Assembly: GCA_029242295.1 (NCBI GenBank)
Contig: JAQWUF010000061.1
Span: 1 to 8,475, forward strand
From: UBA2040 sp002332715
GTDB lineage: Bacteria > Bacteroidota > Bacteroidia > Flavobacteriales_D > Crocinitomicaceae
Direction of reading: 5' to 3'
DNA length: 8,475 nt
Both the position numbers and the translations under genes were made by a program. The notes under the pieces were generated by a model. That model was not told the DNA's origin. It saw only the letters and a list, made by a program, of their open reading frames with translations, and searched no databases. This document shows positions 4,842-8,475 of this stretch, one piece after another. The first letter of the stretch is position 1; every line of letters begins with the position of its first letter.

Positions 4842-7800
4842 ATGGAATTGACAAAAAAATATTGGAAAGGTGTCGACGAATTAAAAGAGACGCCTGAATT
4901 CCTCCAGAATAGAGATGAAGAGTTTCCAAAAGGAACGACTGTCGATGAGTTTTTGAACGAAGATGGTGTTGCAGAGTCATCACCAGCTCGTCGTGATTTC
5001 TTGAAATTTTTAGGATTTAGTGTTGCTGCTGCAACAGTTGCCGCTTGTGAAGCGCCAGTTGTTAAAGCAATTCCTTATGTTAACAAACCAGAGAATGTAA
5101 CTCCTGGAGTTGCCACTTGGTATGCATCATCTTATTACGATGGAAATTCATACGCAAGTATTCTAGTTAAAACACGTGAGGGTCGACCTATTTTCATCAA
5201 AGGAAATAAAGAGCAAGGCTTCACAAAAGGAAATACAAACGCTCAAATTATCGCATCTGTTTTAGGATTGTACGATAGTTCTCGTTTGACATCACCAACG
5301 AAAAGCGGAAAAGTTTCAAACTGGACCGCAGTTGATGGTGAGATTAAGAAAGCGATTGCTGATGTAAAAGCAAAAGGAGGAAAAGTTACTTTGGTTTCTA
5401 ATTCTATCATTAGTCCTTCTACTTACGATGCTATTCAAGCTTTGTGTGCAGCAGTGGGTGGAACAGAGGAAAACGGAAACTTCGAACATATTCAATATGA
5501 TGCACAGTCATATGCTGGTATTCGTAAAGCGAATTTGGAGTCTTTTGGTGAGGCGTTTATTCCAGATTATGATTTCACAAAAGCAAAAACAATTGTTTCT
5601 GTAGGCGCTGATTTCATGAACGGATGGTTGATGTCTACGCAATACACAAACCAATACGGAACAAGAAGAAATCCGGATGGTGAGTGGATGAACAAACATT
5701 TCCAGTTTGAATCGAATATGTCGATTACGGGGTCAAATGCTGACAACCGTGCGATGATCAAGCCCTCTGAACAAGCAAACGTTTTAGCATACATGCTCAA
5801 TGCAATGGGTGCTCCGGTTAGTGGTGTTTCTCGTGAATTGTCGAAACCGGCAACGAAAATTGCTGATTTGGCAATTAAAGCTTTGAAGGATTCGAAAAAT
5901 GCTTCATTGGTTGTTGCAGGATCAAACAACGCAGCAGTTCAAATTTTAGCAAATAAATTGAACATGAAATTGGGCGCATATGCCACTACAATTAACATGA
6001 ACGATAAAGTGAATATGTTCCAGTCAGAAGATGACAAGATGAACAAATTCGTGAATAAAGTAATTGGTGGAAATGGTCCTGACATGGTTCTTTTCTACGG
6101 AGTTAATCCAGCTTACTCATTGCCAAACGGTGATAAGTTCGCCATGGCACTGAGCAAAATCAAAACAACAATCTCTTTCTCTTCTCATCCAGATGAGACG
6201 GCTTCGAAATGTACATACATCTGTCCAGATCACCATGCATTGGAAGCTTGGAACGATTTCAATCCAAAAGCAAGTCATTATTCAATAGCACAGCCGACTA
6301 TCCGTCCAATCGGAAATACGGCTGCCGCGCAAGAATCTATTATGGTTTGGGGTGGAATTGCGAAACGTGGAGGAAAAGATTCTAAAGAATATTACAACGT
6401 TATCACTTCCAATCGGAAACAATCGGGATTTGATGTTCAAACTGAAGTAGCAAGTTGGGACGAATATTGGGGAATGGCTGTGCACAATAGTGTATCACCT
6501 GATACGATTATTCCTGCAACAGTGCCCGCTTTCAATGAAGGTGCGTTGAGCGGATTAGCTTCTAAATTGCCTAAGAAAGGGAAATGGGAAGTTGCACTGT
6601 ACCAAAAAGCAGGAATCGGAATTGGTGATCAAGCCAACAATCCCTGGTTGCAAGAGCTTCCAGATCCAATTTCGAAAGTAACTTGGGACAATTACATTAC
6701 CATGAATCCAACGGATATGGGTAATGATTACCAATTGACTTTCGATCAAGAAACAGGTTTAAGTTTAGCGACTGTAAAAATGGGTGCTAAATCAATGACT
6801 TTACCAGTTTACCCATCACCAGGACAAGCAATTGGAACAGTTGGCGTCGCTTTAGGATACGGACGTGGAGCCAATGGCGAGAAAATTGGTACAGCAGCAT
6901 TCCAAACAAAAGAGTACGGTGGAACTGCTGAAGACGAAAATGGAAATCCTAAACCAATTGGAGCGAATGCATTTGCTTTTGTTGGAATGGAAAATGGAAC
7001 CATGAGTTACAATGGTGAAGTTTCAATAAACAAAGAAGAAGGATCTTATTTGATCGCAGCTACGCAAATTCACCACACAGTGATGGCGCGTAACTCGATT
7101 GTGAAAGAAACGACATTAGGGACTTACAAATCGAAAGATCAAAGTGCGTTTAATAAGAAGTGGACTTTACAGAAGTTGGATGAGCACGGAAACCACATAG
7201 AGGCTCCGATGGCTGAATTCGATTTATGGGATGCACATCCAGTAGAAAAAATTGGTCACCGTTGGGCGATGACAGTCGATTTGAACGGTTGTATCGGTTG
7301 TGGTGCATGTTTGATCGCTTGTCAGTCTGAAAACAACGTACCAGTTGTTGGTAAAGACGAAGTACGAAGAGGACGTGAAATGCACTGGTTGCGAATTGAC
7401 CGTTACTTTGCTTCAGATATTGAAGCTGCGATAGGTACTCGTAAAGACCATGACTTGAGCAAAATGAGCTTCATGGATGCAGCAGAAGATACAGCGGAAA
7501 ACCCAACGGTAGTTCATATGCCGATGATGTGTCACCATTGTAATCACGCACCATGTGAGACAGTTTGTCCAGTAGCGGCAACTACTCATAGTAACGAAGG
7601 ATTGAACCAAATGACCTATAACAGATGTATCGGCACAAGATATTGTGCAAACAACTGTCCTTACAAAGTACGTCGATTCAACTGGTTCAACTACCCATCT
7701 TATAAGAAATTTACAGAAATCAACCCTGCGCAAGACGATTTAGGACGTATGGTATTGAATCCAGACGTAACAGTTCGTACACGAGGTGTCATGGAAAAAT

Positions 7801-8153
7801 GTTCTTTCTGTGTACAGCGCATTCAAGAAGGGAAATTGGTTGCAAAAGAAGCAGAAAGACCGGTTATGGATGGAGACGTTTCGACGGCTTGTTCGGATGC
7901 TTGTCCTACAAATGCAATCATCGTTGGTGACTGGAACGATTTGAAATCGATAGTTCGTACTAGTTCAGATGACAAACGTGCTTATCAAGCTTTAGAAGAA
8001 GTTGGGGTTAAGCCAAATATCTGGTACAAAACGAAAGTACGTAACCACGAGAACAAAGAATTGGCTGGATTACAACAAGAACACAAAGTAGAAGCGCATG
8101 GCGGACACGGCGAGGCTCATGGTGAAGACCACGGTAAGAAAGCACATCATTAA
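4842..8153 (+). CDS. actB: Alternative complex III subunit ActB (molybdopterin-oxidoreductase-like plus iron-sulfur domain)
   Basis: ActB, 1103 residues, is the large periplasmic redox subunit of alternative complex III. A cytoplasmic N-region of about 45 residues leads to a twin-arginine motif, SPARRDFLKF (47-56), a hydrophobic stretch and a lipobox-like VAAC with Cys69. This implies Tat export and probable lipid anchoring. Residues about 80-790 form a molybdopterin-oxidoreductase-like domain without the usual N-terminal Fe-S cysteine motif: no Cys occurs between 70 and 201. This fits the family, where no molybdenum cofactor is bound. The C-terminal ferredoxin-like domain (about 805-1045) has cysteines at 817, 820, 823, 827; 897, 900, 905, 909; 929, 935, 939; and 987, 990, 1017, 1021. 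Thr932 replaces one ligand (CIGTRYC), consistent with three [4Fe-4S] and one [3Fe-4S] cluster. The protein ends in a His-rich tail. actC starts 22 bases downstream. Confidence 0.96.
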   Translation: MELTKKYWKGVDELKETPEFLQNRDEEFPKGTTVDEFLNEDGVAESSPARRDFLKFLGFSVAAATVAACEAPVVKAIPYVNKPENVTPGVATWYASSYYDGNSYASILVKTREGRPIFIKGNKEQGFTKGNTNAQIIASVLGLYDSSRLTSPTKSGKVSNWTAVDGEIKKAIADVKAKGGKVTLVSNSIISPSTYDAIQALCAAVGGTEENGNFEHIQYDAQSYAGIRKANLESFGEAFIPDYDFTKAKTIVSVGADFMNGWLMSTQYTNQYGTRRNPDGEWMNKHFQFESNMSITGSNADNRAMIKPSEQANVLAYMLNAMGAPVSGVSRELSKPATKIADLAIKALKDSKNASLVVAGSNNAAVQILANKLNMKLGAYATTINMNDKVNMFQSEDDKMNKFVNKVIGGNGPDMVLFYGVNPAYSLPNGDKFAMALSKIKTTISFSSHPDETASKCTYICPDHHALEAWNDFNPKASHYSIAQPTIRPIGNTAAAQESIMVWGGIAKRGGKDSKEYYNVITSNRKQSGFDVQTEVASWDEYWGMAVHNSVSPDTIIPATVPAFNEGALSGLASKLPKKGKWEVALYQKAGIGIGDQANNPWLQELPDPISKVTWDNYITMNPTDMGNDYQLTFDQETGLSLATVKMGAKSMTLPVYPSPGQAIGTVGVALGYGRGANGEKIGTAAFQTKEYGGTAEDENGNPKPIGANAFAFVGMENGTMSYNGEVSINKEEGSYLIAATQIHHTVMARNSIVKETTLGTYKSKDQSAFNKKWTLQKLDEHGNHIEAPMAEFDLWDAHPVEKIGHRWAMTVDLNGCIGCGACLIACQSENNVPVVGKDEVRRGREMHWLRIDRYFASDIEAAIGTRKDHDLSKMSFMDAAEDTAENPTVVHMPMMCHHCNHAPCETVCPVAATTHSNEGLNQMTYNRCIGTRYCANNCPYKVRRFNWFNYPSYKKFTEINPAQDDLGRMVLNPDVTVRTRGVMEKCSFCVQRIQEGKLVAKEAERPVMDGDVSTACSDACPTNAIIVGDWNDLKSIVRTSSDDKRAYQALEEVGVKPNIWYKTKVRNHENKELAGLQQEHKVEAHGGHGEAHGEDHGKKAHH

Positions 8154-8175
8154 TTAAGAAATAAAATAGACTGTA

Positions 8176-8475
8176 ATGCATAAGGAAGCAGCAATTAGAG
8201 AACCTCTCATCTTAGGACACAAATCCTATCATGATATCACTGAGGATGTATGCCGACCGATTGAAGACAAAGCGCCAAAGATGTGGTATATTTTGTTCGG
8301 AATCGCGGCCATCATCGGATTGTATGGAGTAGGATGTATTCTATATCTACTTGGAACAGGAGTCGGTGTTTGGGGACTGAATAAAACCATTGGATGGGCT
8401 TGGGATATTACCAACTTCGTATGGTGGGTAGGTATAGGACACGCTGGAACATTAATCTCAGCAGTATTATTATTA
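8176..8475 (+). CDS. actC: Alternative complex III membrane subunit ActC, NrfD-like (partial, N-terminal 100 codons)
   Basis: An open frame from ATG at 8176 continues to the window edge. Its 100 residues begin MHKEAAIREPLILGHKSYHD, a hydrophilic start typical of ActC, followed by a first membrane helix (about 37-60, WYILFGIAAIIGLYGVGC) and the start of a second (about 80-100, including FVWWVGIGHAGTLISA). The FVWW-x-GIGHAGT-x-IS signature is characteristic of the NrfD/PsrC-like quinol-interacting subunits ActC and ActF. Position directly after actB identifies it as ActC, since actF normally comes later in the operon. In ACIII, ActC has about ten helices and carries a quinol-binding site on the periplasmic side. 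Spacing of 22 bases to actB supports co-transcription. Only the gene's beginning is in the window. Confidence 0.93.
   Translation, partial: MHKEAAIREPLILGHKSYHDITEDVCRPIEDKAPKMWYILFGIAAIIGLYGVGCILYLLGTGVGVWGLNKTIGWAWDITNFVWWVGIGHAGTLISAVLLL

Noticed and set aside
5567..5929. 120-residue minus-strand open frame inside actB
   Set aside because: It lies wholly within a strongly supported gene on the other strand, has no signal peptide or known motif, and its composition looks like reversed actB codons.
7413..7733. 106-residue minus-strand open frame opposite the ActB iron-sulfur domain
   Set aside because: It is antisense to a conserved cysteine-rich domain; its residues derive from the complement of those codons and no family is recognisable.
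4842..8153. ActB as a catalytic molybdenum oxidoreductase
   Set aside because: The N-terminal Fe-S cysteine motif of true molybdopterin enzymes is absent, and the flanking actA and actC genes place it in alternative complex III.

Overview
The window looks like a chromosome segment from a Bacteroidota bacterium, probably of the Flavobacteriales. Three things suggest this. A perfect TAnnTTTG-type -7 promoter element lies before the forward operon, gene starts lack clear Shine-Dalgarno sequences, and the gene families (alternative complex III, tiny secreted SPOR-like proteins, an S41 protease next to rnpA) are typical of that phylum. The exact genus cannot be decided from the sequence alone.

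Two divergent gene clusters are separated by a 305-base gap at 3150-3454. The left cluster runs on the minus strand and reads, in transcription order: two small secreted SPOR-domain-like paralogues (3149-2763 and 2731-2321), the protein subunit of RNase P (rnpA, 2305-1901), a secreted S41 C-terminal-processing protease with a PDZ domain (1917-265), and the first 85 codons of a multi-pass membrane protein resembling O-antigen ligase/polymerase proteins (255-1, cut by the window edge). Gaps are 31, 15, -17 and 9 bases, so the five genes are probably one operon combining tRNA maturation with cell-envelope functions.

The right cluster runs on the plus strand and is the start of an alternative complex III (ACIII) operon: actA (multihaem cytochrome c, 3455-4807), actB (molybdopterin-oxidoreductase-like plus ferredoxin-like iron-sulfur protein, 4842-8153) and the first 100 codons of actC (NrfD-like quinol-binding membrane subunit, 8176 to the edge). 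In known ACIII enzymes, quinol is oxidised at the membrane subunit and electrons pass through the ActB/ActA redox centres to a cytochrome c oxidase. The complex thus replaces cytochrome bc1.

I did not find an unknown defence system, mobile element, CRISPR array or RNA gene. The points most worth a second look are the extra monohaem domain on ActA, the divergent SPOR pair in front of rnpA, the 17-base rnpA/protease overlap, the long C-terminal extension of the protease, the direct repeats just upstream of the act promoter, and the histidine-rich tail of ActB.
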